Assembly: GCA_016490735.1 (NCBI GenBank)
Contig: JAEMWC010000246.1
Coordinates: 692,501-756,500, forward strand
Direction: 5' to 3'
Length of the DNA stretch: 64,000 nt
DNA from: Pachyseris speciosa
Lineage: Eukaryota > Cnidaria > Anthozoa > Scleractinia > Pachyseridae
Under the pieces are notes generated by a model. That model did not search any database, was not told where the DNA came from, and saw only the letters and a list, made by a program, of their open reading frames with translations. Position 1 is the first letter of the stretch; every line of letters starts with the position of its first letter. The translations under genes were made by a program, and so were the position numbers. This document shows positions 34,201 to 46,200 of the stretch, piece after piece.

Positions 34201-37200
34201 CACCGGCCCCTTATTTAACTCTCTTGATAGTTGAATAGCTTCTGCACAGTGTTTTAAGGGCGTAAAATAGCATAAATACGGAGCAAAGAAAACGTGTTCT
34301 CACAGTTCTGAAGCTCTGGATACTTCATATTATGTTCATTGAAATTTGTTTGAGTAGTAAAATGACTACTGCGCCACGAAAATATTAGCGAAAAAGGTCA
34401 TATTTGCACAGATGATTAAGAAAGTGATAACTTAAGTGTGGCTATTAATAGAATTTTCCCTCCTTATCGATAAATACTACTAAAAATTCAAACACCTATA
34501 AGTCAGTTAATTTGCAGTTTATAAACCTGGTTTTCAAGTATGTTGTGGAGATTTAAAAGCTTTCTCTTCTGTTAAAATATAAACAGTTAACCTGTAAATC
34601 TCGCAATATGGTGTTGTCTCAAACATTATTACAACTGTTTGTGCATTTGCCGACCTTTGTGACAAAAAAGGGCAAAACTAAAAAACAATGAAAGCGTAAG
34701 ACATAAAACTTTATATTTGTACTTTAACTGGTCAGAAATACGTTAACCTCGCTCTTTAAGATAAAAAATAGCATTAAGGGCATTAAAATAGACTTTAAAA
34801 TTTTTGGAGATTTGCCGACCTTAGGAAAAAACTTTGTGCTGGGCATAGGGTACTTTGTGTATGTTGCACGAAAACATGACTCACTTAAAATTGCGATATC
34901 TCCACTGAAATTAATGTTACAACATTGCTGTTTGATATTTGAGCTGTCTACATAATTCACTTTCTTATGTCAGAAGGAAGAACTTTGAGAAAATGATATA
35001 GCTTAGAAATATTTAACTAAAAACAAGGGTTCGTCACTTTTGTGTTGCCAGGCTGAAACACACATTGTAAACTTTGAGTGCTTATATCTTTGAAACCCCT
35101 CGATGAAAAAGCTTCAAGCTTTCACAAAATAGAAAGGAGCTAAAGATAAATCTTATATTAAAAGAACAAAAACGAAACTCGAAGTGGAAGTAAATAGGAC
35201 CGTTTTAAAAATTTTCAGAATTTTTGTGGATTTCCTGACATTTTGACATGTTAAAGCTGAATAAATCAAAGAAAAAGGAAGGTTAAGTAAAACAAAAACA
35301 TTTTTTGATAAAAGACTTAATGCTATTAAATATACTAAAAATTTTAGGCAAAAGAATGCATTTAAGTAGGTAAAAATTAACTTTAGATGCATCGTGGATT
35401 TGCCGACCCGTACTAAAAAGTTTACTTTTGAATGGAATAGTAATTTCTCTGCAATACTTTGCCCAAATTTTACAAAACTTACACCAAAGCATGCTTCTGG
35501 GTATCTAGTATTTTACAAAAATTTTCCAAGTCAAAACTTCAAAACCCCGATTTTACACGAATTTTTAAAGTGGTTACGTCAACAAAAATGAGTTGAATCT
35601 TCGTTTCTGAGCTTTTGGTCACATAGTTGACATGCAACTCAAGTGACATTTTGGAAAGACGAAAAAATTCAAAAAATTTTTCGAGGTTGAGCCAAGGTAT
35701 CGTATTCAGTTAAGGGTTTTCTAAAATAAACGCTAAATCTGAAAACTTTATTTTACCTATTATTCTGGCCGATTACAACTTTGTAGTGGATTTGCCGACT
35801 TTCTGTTATTCATTGGAAAATATATCCAATTTCTGGGGGAAAACAAGAAAACCACACATACGGTGTCAAAGACAACACAATTATCTTGCTTTCTACTCAA
35901 TTACAGCTTCTTGGGACATGATTTGACATTTTTATTGTCATCTGAAAATCGCAGGTTAAAAGGTAGGGTTAGGGTTAGAGCTAGAATTAGAGCTAGGGAT
36001 AGGGTTAGGCCTAGGGCATTGCAAACGTTAACGTTAAAGTAAGCGGCACATTTTGAGTCTCAATCAGCTTAAACGGTTCCTCCAACATGAAAAGAGCGCA
36101 CAGGTTTCTTGGTTGACTCTTAATTATTTTGGAAAGACTTTGGCCAATATAAGTAAAGTGCTGAAGAGGGTGATTTGGTTGAAAACGGCATACAGCAGGA
36201 TCGGACTTGATTCTAACTCAGTGCTCAAAACGCTTGCTGTCAGCCGAGAAATAGATTAAAATATTAAAGACGGCTGTCTTTACTTGAAGATAGGTTTTGG
36301 CCAATAACAACAACTTCTGTTTGTGAGCAACACCGAAAATTCGAGTTAACAATGTTCAAGGGCAAAATAAGAGTTGAAAGAGTAAGCTGTTTCCCGTTGG
36401 TTTCCGCTTCGAAACAGAGCTTTGCCTGGCGTTTCGCATGCTTTGGTCATTTGAAACGATTTTGAAGGGTTCATTTTCGTCGTGAAATGGAACAAGTGGA
36501 ATGAAAATCGTATCACAAATCAACGTAAATGACGACAGTGAAAAAAATGGAACAAAATACTTCACTATTTTTGTTCGCTTCAAGTTGGCTTCAAAACGTA
36601 CATATTTGCGTAAGATGTGAAATTTAATCCCTATCGTCTGTCGACGGATTCATTTTCATCGTCAAATGGAAAATATGGAACGAAAATGGTATTAAATCAA
36701 AGTAAATGACGACAGTTCAAGAATTTGGACAAAAAACGTAACTAGTTCTGAAGATATTCTTTAGCTTAAGACGGTAGAAAATTTGCTCACCCGGTACATT
36801 GAATTGTGAAATTTGATCGCACACGATTCACGTGAAAATTATTTTAACTGTTTATCTCGGGTAAAAATGCTTTTTGCTGTTAATCTTGCATGAAAATACT
36901 TTTTGTTGATGTTTACAAGACTCCATATAAGCGAACTAACCGAGGTACTTGATGCAAAAGTGATTTATATGTTAAACTCCGCCAGCATGTTAATCTTTAT
37001 GTGTGTTTACATGACCAGACAGCCGATCATGAGTTTTGTACTTTTGAATATTTGCCGCGCGTGGCAATGAAACTTTTCCTTGCACTGTTTTCCAAGATAC
37101 TCAGCTCATCGAAAACGGACCGACTTCTCGTGATGCCGACTGCCCACTCTTAGATGAATTCTTTGTGATGTTTTCAACCACCGCAGCCGAGCGAATTTCA

Positions 37201-40200
37201 TTTCCAGTCCTTGCCAGAACTATTCAAGGTGACAGAGAAAAAGAAAAAAGCCCTAAAAGTCATTTGGGTCGGTTATGCTCTTAGCCCTTCAATTATATTA
37301 TTCACTTATTTACCCCTTCCTCACCTACGGTCTATCAATTTGGGGCAACACTTATAGTTCTACTTTCAGACCTCTAATAATTCTTCAAAAGAGAGCAATA
37401 TGTACTACAACTTTTTCGGAACCAGGTGAACACTCTGAGCCTCTTTTTAAGGAATTAGAGATTCTTAAATTAACTGATCTTGTTACACTTCACAATGCAC
37501 TCCTCATGTATCACTATCACTATAATCTTCTTCCATCTTCCTTTGAAAACATTTTTCAAACAGTAGCATCTATACACTCATACAATACCAGGCTTGCTTC
37601 TAAATCAACCTATTACATCAATGCCATCAAAGCAAACTATGGTAAATTCAACTTTTGTTTTGCGGTTGTAAAAGTTTGGAATCACCTTGATGAAAGCATT
37701 AAACACCTCTCCCTTAAAACATTTAAAAACAAAGTCAAGTTTGACATCTTACAGTCTTACTGTTCATGAGTTTTCAACCGGTATATATATTTATTCATTT
37801 ATTGATTTATTCTCTTATTTATTCATTTATTTATTTATTTTATTTATTTATTTATTTTTTTGTCTTCTTCTTTTGACTTATTAACTGCTCTGCTCTAGCT
37901 TTAGTGCCAACCAATCTCCTATACTTAAACATTACTTAATTTTACTCAGCTCGATTAGCTTTTTTCAGTTATTCTGAGTAAATGTTACCTTTCCTGTATT
38001 ATTAGATGATGTTGTAAATTAAGTTCAAATATTATTTGGTGATAAAGCTGGTGTTGTTGTTGTTGTTGTTGTTGTAAGCTGAAATGAGTTTTCCACGAAC
38101 TTTCTAGGGAACTATTTTCTTTCTGAAAATGCTAGTTGACGTTGTTGACTGCCATAAACAGCAATTATGACCTTTTCGAAAACCTCAGGGGCTATGATTT
38201 CTCAATTGCGAATCTTTTAGGCCACCCTCAACCGAACAGATATCTACTTGTTTTCGGGTGCCCCTGATGTAAGGGGTAATGCCTGCTACCACATGGCCTT
38301 ACTGCCCAAAGAGTGGCTTCAGCTTACTAGATAACATTAATTTGTAAGTTATTCTTGTCTTTTTAGCCACATCCCACAACCTTTACATTTGCACTGCTTG
38401 TTTTATTAATATGTGGGTACTTGAGGCTGAGCATTAGCTATGCCATGTTGATGAGGCCTAGCAAGGCTGAAACAACTGTCATTGGCTGCTAATGCTTGGG
38501 CTCAATCTTTGATTTGGTAGATTTAAGGGGTAATTCCTGCTACCACGTGGCCTTAGTGCTCAAAGAGTGGCTTCAGCTTACCAGATCACATTAATTTGTG
38601 AGGTATCTTCGAAGAAGATGATGTTAGTTTGCTCAAATTGAAGAAACCAACTGACTGTTAAAGCAGTGCGTTCAGCCAATCAGGAGAGAGTATTTTTGGC
38701 ATGGCACACGACCAATCCGGGGCAAGTAATTTTGCGCTCTTCACAAGCAAAATTGAGAAACAAATGCCCTCTTCATTGACCAATTAGCATTCAGTAATTT
38801 TGCCCTCTATGATATTAGAAGGTTTGAACGATCTTGTTTGGATGAATTAGGTGGTACATTGGTAAAATGTCTACCAGTGAGGTCAAGAATGAAGTCAGAG
38901 GTTACAGTTTAGCTGATGGAATGTTTCTCATAAGAGAGAGCATTACACATCCAGGAGATTATTGCCTTCTTCTATGGTGAGTTGATGTTTGATTTATTGT
39001 GTGCCTAGTATAGTCCGCGTAGTGTATGGATAATTGTTGTCTTATTCCTCCCTCCCATGACAATCCTACCACTCTCATTCTTTCCTTCTTACCAACTATC
39101 CACAAACTATGGCAGGGAAGTGCAAATCTTGGTTTCACTTTACTCCACAGTAAACCTTAGCCCTTGAAAACAGGTCCAAAAACATGTCCATTCTAGGATG
39201 GGTACCCCTGGACCCACTCATTTGAAGAGAGATTTGAACTGATCCGATCATCCCTAACAAGCAAGGTCCCCCTCCTGGTCCCCATCCCTGGATTATCATG
39301 CTTCCCTGTTACTCAATAACTTGTTAGTTAGTTAAGTTATTTTTTAGTAACAGGTTTAGGAGCTAAGGGCAAACAATTCACTTTTGAAAGGTTTCATTGA
39401 TAGTGCGTATAGAAATAAGTACAGCTACAGTTAGTGATATCATGGTCATCCTGTTCAAAATGCATTTTACTTAACATTCTGTCAAGTGAAATACTCTCTT
39501 CTATGGTGAGCATTACTTTTACCCTGGACTGCGTACATTGAAGCATGAGCTTTCATCAACAAGCTTTTTGTTTTTATTGGTGTATTCTTTTGACAGGTGG
39601 AAAGGCAACTTACTCCCCTACAGAGTGCACAGTAAGAATGGTTCTTTTGCAGTCAACAGCAATCAACAATTTGCCAGCTTGTCTTCCTTGGTAGAGGTAT
39701 GTTCATTCCTGCCTTGCACATGCTTTCTTTCAAAATGACATTGCATGACTGGAATGCCTTGCACTTATCATAAACTGAATGTCTTGCATTTATCATAACA
39801 GGGGCGGATCCAGGGGCAGTGGATTGAGTGGCTAGCCACCTCACTCTAGAACAGCCCACAAAAAAATATAATACGTGGAAAAACAAACGGAAATACGTGG
39901 GTCCCAAAAAATATACAAATACGTAGGTCCCCATTTCGTCCTTCCTAAAACGCCATGTTTTAGGACAAACCTAGGGCAACTTAAAATATATTTAACAATT
40001 AAATTTATGAGCTCGAGATTTCTATCGCGTGATAGCTGATGAAACCACAGCCAGAATCAGCTATCACGTATAGAAATCGAGGGCGAATGAGTGTAAATCT
40101 CCTTGTCGTTCAAAACTAAACAAGTTAATTGTCTAAATTCTCTCGCACACACTTCGTAAACGCGAAGAAGCGGCCGCCATTTTGTTCACAACCGCTACTC

Positions 40201-43200
40201 ACTATCAGTCACAGAATAGATCGTGAATAGCGTAGCCAATCAGAGAACGGCATTCATGATAGAACGCTACTAGATTTGTACTATGGTTTTGTAGTTTTGT
40301 ATAGTTTTGTGGCCGATTGGTATCGGCCACCCCCATTGTTTTTGCAGCTTGGAAGAACAACTGTTCTTGTGTAGATAATAGACTAGTAATGTGTATTTTG
40401 GAGTTTTTCTCTGACTGACCCATTTGCCTCTCAGTACTACAAAAGCAACTGTGGTCCTCTGAAAACACGTCTCACTGAGCCTGTCAAGATTAACATAGCA
40501 CGGAAAGGTAGGCAACAATTAAATACATCCCAACTTAACTTCCCCTGGATATTATGCATCATGCTGTTACCATTCAATCTAGATTTTTCTTTGTGTCACA
40601 ATTTTCGTACCGGTTTTTGAAGCATCTGGATGAATGTATGCCTCATCTCTGGTAAATAAATATACTTCTTCTTGCTTTCCCAATGCATGAAAACGAAACG
40701 TTTTGTCACTTCAAGACCTAGACGTTCATATGTAATTGATGTAATTACTATCATTCCACAGCTATTAAAGCTCTGATTAACCCATTGACTACGGAGCATT
40801 TTTCCGAAAAACAACTTTTGAAGCTCGTCAAGTCGTTTTCTGGCCAGATTCTAGCCAAAAAGAACCAAAACTGCCCAAAAACCTGGTTGCTGGTTGAATT
40901 CATCGCGCCCTTCTGTTCCTGATGCTTAATATTAATTTTCCAAGATCGGGCATGCGCAGAAAACAAAATTTTGCTTTCTCTCCTCCCCTTTTCTTTCACT
41001 TTTCTTGTCTCGCTTTCTTTTTCTTTTGCTGGGCATTTTCTGGGCTTCCCCTTTCGGTGGGAAAAGATTTGTGGAAAACTTTTAAGATCATAGGATTAGG
41101 TTGAAGGAACTGCAGGTGGGTAGCAGAGCAAGATTTTCATTCAAATTTTCGGCTCAAGGTCACTTGGTTTTTTCGCGTTTTCTCCGGCCTGGTTGAGGAA
41201 ATCATGCTCATTTGGGTATGGTTGCAAAGATCTCTTCCTCCTACACATGCTACATGTAAAAGTTGTCTATGAGCATTAAAACTGATGACATTACAAATGG
41301 TAGAAGGGACGTGGTTCTGCAAGGGCAATGGGTGGCAATGGGTTAACTTCGATGGCCTTTAATGTATTATTTTTTGTATAACTCAGGCCTCATTCCACCA
41401 GCTATGTTGGCAAGAGGAAGCAAAGCCAAAGCAGCATACAAGAGAGCGTTACAGCATGGTAAAACATGTGACACGCGGGTTCGAATCATGCTCATCGGCC
41501 AGGAAGGTGCTGGAAAGACAAGTGTGAAGAAATCCCTGAAAGGAGAGAAGTTTAACAAGCGTGAACCTGGTACACAGGGAGTAGAGGTTGATTCCCTTTT
41601 GTTAAAGTCTGGAATCAAGGCGTGGAAAGCACACCAAGCTGATGAAACCACCACTGTCTTTGATCACAAAAGTGCTCAGCTTGTGGCACGCCAGCTGTCT
41701 GTAGAGTCTCCCACACAACCCAGTACTCCTGGGTGCCCAGATGGGTACCTGGCAAGAAAAAGTCCTTTGCCTAGCGCTGTGAAGTGCAGTGGAAATTGTG
41801 CAGCAAATGTCTTCTTTGGTGGAGTTGAGAATGATGTGGATTTGCCCCATGCACCACGTTGTGATGGTAAATACAGTTGAGCCTATATTTGTCCCTCCTG
41901 TCCTAAGCGACCACCTCCTGTAAGCCACCTCTTTAAGAAAATACCAAACTTTTCTCAGTCAAGTCACTTTAAAATTCTAGAGCTGACGGTTTTAAATTTT
42001 CGATTGTTTTTAACCTTCCGCAAGCGACCACTTATCACAAAATTCTACCTCTCCCTTGGCAAGCTGGTCATTTTTTTGAAGATCAAATGATACCCATTGA
42101 AGGTGAATAGGAGACAGGTAAGATATGAAACATATAGGTAAACAGCAGATGAAAGATTTAACATGTAAGAGATAGAATGTAATCGCAGTTATGTGCACAA
42201 TTTAATAGAAAACCTAAGGCAACTGAGGCTTGAGTTGGATTCAAACCGACGACTCTTCCCACCCAGATACAATGATTTACCAAGTCAATAGACATGCCAA
42301 TGCATACTAGAACTCCAAACAAATAAGAAAAAAAGTTGTATCTAGAACCCATGTCATACTGCTGTCGTCTTTAGGAATGAATGGTCACATGGAAGACGAT
42401 GTCTTCATAAGTGATTCTGAACCTTCACAAGACTTGCCACAGACGGTTACGAGCTTGGTAGAGCGTATCCTTCTTCAAGAACACTCCGTTGTGAATGAAG
42501 ATGTATTGCCAGTGATCTGGGACTTTACAGGCCAAGCCACGTTCGATGCCATACATCCCATCTTCATGTCACAGCAAGCTGTATATCTTCTGGTATGTGA
42601 CTTGAGCAAAGACTTGTTCAAGAAGGAGGATACTTGTGTGTCAAAGTCTGGGCAGTCTGGAGAAGGGGGTACCATGGTATGCAGAGGTGCATCCAGTATT
42701 TATCGCCTGATGAGTTGGATGGACTTGGTTCATTCATTTCAGGATCCCAGCACTGTGAACTATTCAGGTTGTGCCCAACCCCCAGTTATCTTAGTTGGAA
42801 CGCATGCAGACAAAGTTGTTGGAGATCCTTGGGATTCCTTGAACGCCATCTTGAACAGTTTTCATGGACAAGCATTTTCATCCCATATTGTTCATGAGAA
42901 GTTTTTTGTGGACAACACTCACTCTGGACAACCTTTCCAACAAGAGGATTCAAACATCCAAAGACTGAGGCAGACAATCATTTCAGTGGCCTCCACATTA
43001 CCTCACATAAAACGAGAAATTCCCCTGCGGTGGCTTCATGTTGAGAAAGAACTCCAGCGTAGGGCCAATAATGGTGTCAAGCATCTCACAAAAGCACAAT
43101 TTAAGTCCATCGCAGAGGGAATTTGTCATTTTGAGGTGGAAGAAGACAGTGAAGAGCTGTTGCACTTTTTGTGCGATTGTGGTGCAGTGCTTTGTTTCAA

Positions 43201-46200
43201 TGAAAGAGATGTCTCTGATGGTCTTGTTATATTGGATCCACAGTGGTTAATTCATGTATTTTGTCAAATTATGGCAGTTGTGCCCGGCAGAAAGGAACCA
43301 ATGACAATCCGCGAACATCGTCGAAATCTTGCTGAAGATGGCATCTTATCAGAAGAACTGGTCAGCTTTGCTTGTCAAAACCTCGGCCTTGACATTCCGA
43401 AAGAATCCCTTCTTTCTATCATGGAGAAATCCAATCTTGTTTGCCGCTGGGATGCCCGAAGTGAACAGTCAATCTACCTTGTGCCTTCCATGTTGAAGGC
43501 GAAACCAGAAGAGGAAGTATCTAGATTAATTGACGAAGGGTCTGTCGCACCAGTCTACGTCACCTTTAACACTGGATATGTTCCATATGGTTTATTCGTC
43601 AGATTTCTGGCGTTGTTTGATCAGTGGGCTTCTTATGAACATTCTGCAACTTCTCGCAAACCTTTTGCAAACGCAGCACGATTTTACATTGGCAAGAAGA
43701 ACAACTTCACTTTGATGCTTGCATGCTTCAAAAGAGTGATTGTGATTCATTTGCTGCAAGAGGGCAAAGAGGAAGGAAAGGAGACTGCTGCTGTTTGCCA
43801 GCAAATTTCCAGGTTGGTTTTAATAATAATAAGACCTTATTTAGATAGGGTAACACTTTCAGTATTTACAATGTAAATAACTGCTATCAATAGAGGCCCT
43901 ATATAGGAAAATAAAATAGAATAAAAATAGTTCTGATTACAATGTACAATTAAAGATAAAAAATTACATGTAACAACTAGATAAAAAGTGATATAAAAAA
44001 AGGGCTATGTAACTAATCATAATACTAACTCTGGTTAAAAATTACACAACCATGATAAAAGAAGGCGTTTGTCTTCAAACTAACACAAAAGTGATCTTAT
44101 AAACACCATACACCTTTCTTTCAACACGCACTTACAACAGTATAGACAACGGCAACACTGGAAAGGGCCAGACAGGTTCAAAAACAGATCATTTGAGCAC
44201 CAGTTATAATACTTTCTTGGGTGTGGAGAAAATATACTTACGAACACAATGTGCGATTTTGTGATACGTTTTAGGCCTCTGATCTGTCTTATCTGTGCAC
44301 TTAAAACAATGTCACAATTTCATCAGCTCTATGTTGTGTTTTGTTGTTGTTGGGCCAAATTTTGTTGGTTATTTCATGATCTTACTGGCGTTTAAAGCTA
44401 CTTATACGGTCACTTAGTTTTCATTCTCTGATGGTAAGCAAAACCCTTCCTTTGGTTGAATTCTGTAGTTTGTGTTCACGAAAAGGAAACTCCAAAATTC
44501 AACCGTGAACTGGTAGGGAGAGTGTTTCGGAAGCTATGATATAAAAAGGAGCTGCTTAAATAAATCATCGAGTAGTTTAACGAGGGTGACGCTTGGCACT
44601 CTTATTTAAAATAACCAGTGGCCAAGGGATTGCGGCCTGTAATGTTGGTCATTGAAGTTGATGGCACTAGCATATCGGGACAAAAATCCTGTCGAAAAAC
44701 TCCACCCAAATATGACCCAAGGCCGAGAACCAAAACCGGCCCACTTTGATCAAAAGACGGGTGATTTCGAACCTGCACCATTCATGTACTTCAAACTGAT
44801 CTCATATGACAATTATTCTTTCACTGTTTCAGCTGTATTGAAGATATTCTAGACCGTCTGCGTCAGCAGTGCCCGTGGCTGCACTCCATGACTTGGCAGC
44901 TGTGTGCTCGCTGTGATCGGTGCGTGGGTGAGGCTGACGGTCCTGATGGTTGTTTGTTGCACCGGGTTTCCGCTTGTGCTCATCCTGACTGTGCCCACTT
45001 CATTCCACTCCGCACAGAACCTTTGAGGTGTGATGCCACCTTGCAGCCCAAAGCAAGGCTCGAAGAGGACAAGCTGAAACCTTGGGTGAAGGTATGACAC
45101 GACTATCGCATATCCCTCGAGGCAAATTCACCCAAGCATTTAGGTTTCGGTGACTGTTTCTCAGAACAGTTATTTACTGCCTCAGCTTTTTTTTGTTTTG
45201 TTTTGTTGTTTTCATTTATTTTCTTTAGGTCCCTGAGTAGGCCTCAAACTCCAAACTGTAAAAATTGCGAGGTTGTGACATGATCCCGGCAATTTGAAGC
45301 TCTTGCTACAGGATGGTCCTGTTTGTAAACAGATAGCATTGTAAACAATTACGTCCAAAAGGCGAATTTTCATCCAGATTTTCTCTCGTACGAATGATCG
45401 CATGCAGACGTAGCTTTGTTTAGGTATTGGATATTTGTACAGAGAAGCATTTGTTGGTAGATTTTGTTAAGACACTTTGGCTGGGACTTTCATCAGTATA
45501 GAAATGTGGTGGTGTATTTGATGTGGATGGTCAGTGTAAGTTATAACTCAGGAGAATTTCTCTGCTATGGTGACTCGAAACATTCCCTTCCCCATTAATG
45601 ACTGCTGAGGTTTAATCTGTTGTCCTTGACTGTTCAGCAAAGGTAAACTATATTAACTGCATTTCTGTTTTGTTCCCTCAGTATTTCCGTCGCAATCATT
45701 ATCCAGGTAAACATCTCTTTTCTAAGTTGTTTCAGCTGAGCATTTGATGTTGAATTTCTTTATTTGCCCCTTTCACCAATACGACTATTCAAGATTTATT
45801 TATTTATTAACAACCAGTAGCACAAAATAGTAGATACAATGAAGATCCAAAGCCAGGGGTTTTTTTGCCAGGGGCTTAAGCTCTTCTAGCATAAAACGAC
45901 CAAACATTAAATGGCCAAAATTCTTCCGGAGTATCTTTCCGGAATAATCAGTGGAATTTTTCACAGGCACATTGTTTGAGAGCCTACATAGTATGCTAAT
46001 GTCATACTATCTGGCTTGCACATTTGCTCGTTTTCAAGAACGCGAGACTAAGAGACCTCTTCCATTCCCTATCCTCTTACTTTTTTAACTCGGGAAATTA
46101 TGCTTTTCCGAATTGTAGGTGTGAGGCTGATTTCATGGTATGTACTTCATGTTAACACGCCTTGTAGCCCTCTTAGATTATTCCAATACACTCTCAAGTG

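Larger units (their letters stand above)
33720..36050. other. Noncoding cargo of the 12 kb insertion
   Basis: No gene recognised over 2.3 kb of AT-rich DNA. It holds the spaced GTGGATTTGCCGAC motifs and a telomere-like stretch at 35963-36012. Short frames show no coding character. Confidence 0.5.
25313..37287. mobile_element. 12 kb composite insertion splitting a LINE
   Basis: The flanking LINE reads continuously when this segment is removed (CTTCAATATTAT then TCACTTATT). The edges are a full MITE on the left and a MITE right end on the right, in inverted orientation, with AATATT/TATATT as a possible target duplication. Cargo: telomere-like repeats, a minisatellite, a second LINE, a tyrosine-recombinase gene with its own nested MITE, and dispersed GTGGATTTGCCGAC motifs. 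It may be a composite transposon or a product of recombination between MITE copies. Confidence 0.55.
23294..38850 (+). other. Intron 5
   Basis: 15,557 bp, the longest intron. It contains a SINE, two hammerhead-like repeats, a piggyBac-like MITE and a split LINE with its 12 kb insertion. Splicing across it joins the first Ubl-SH2-Ubl block to SH2-2; the two ends match in phase (2). Confidence 0.75.

Noticed and set aside
44849..45100. ORF antisense to exon 11
   Set aside because: Shadow of the Cys-rich exon on the other strand; it has no independent support.
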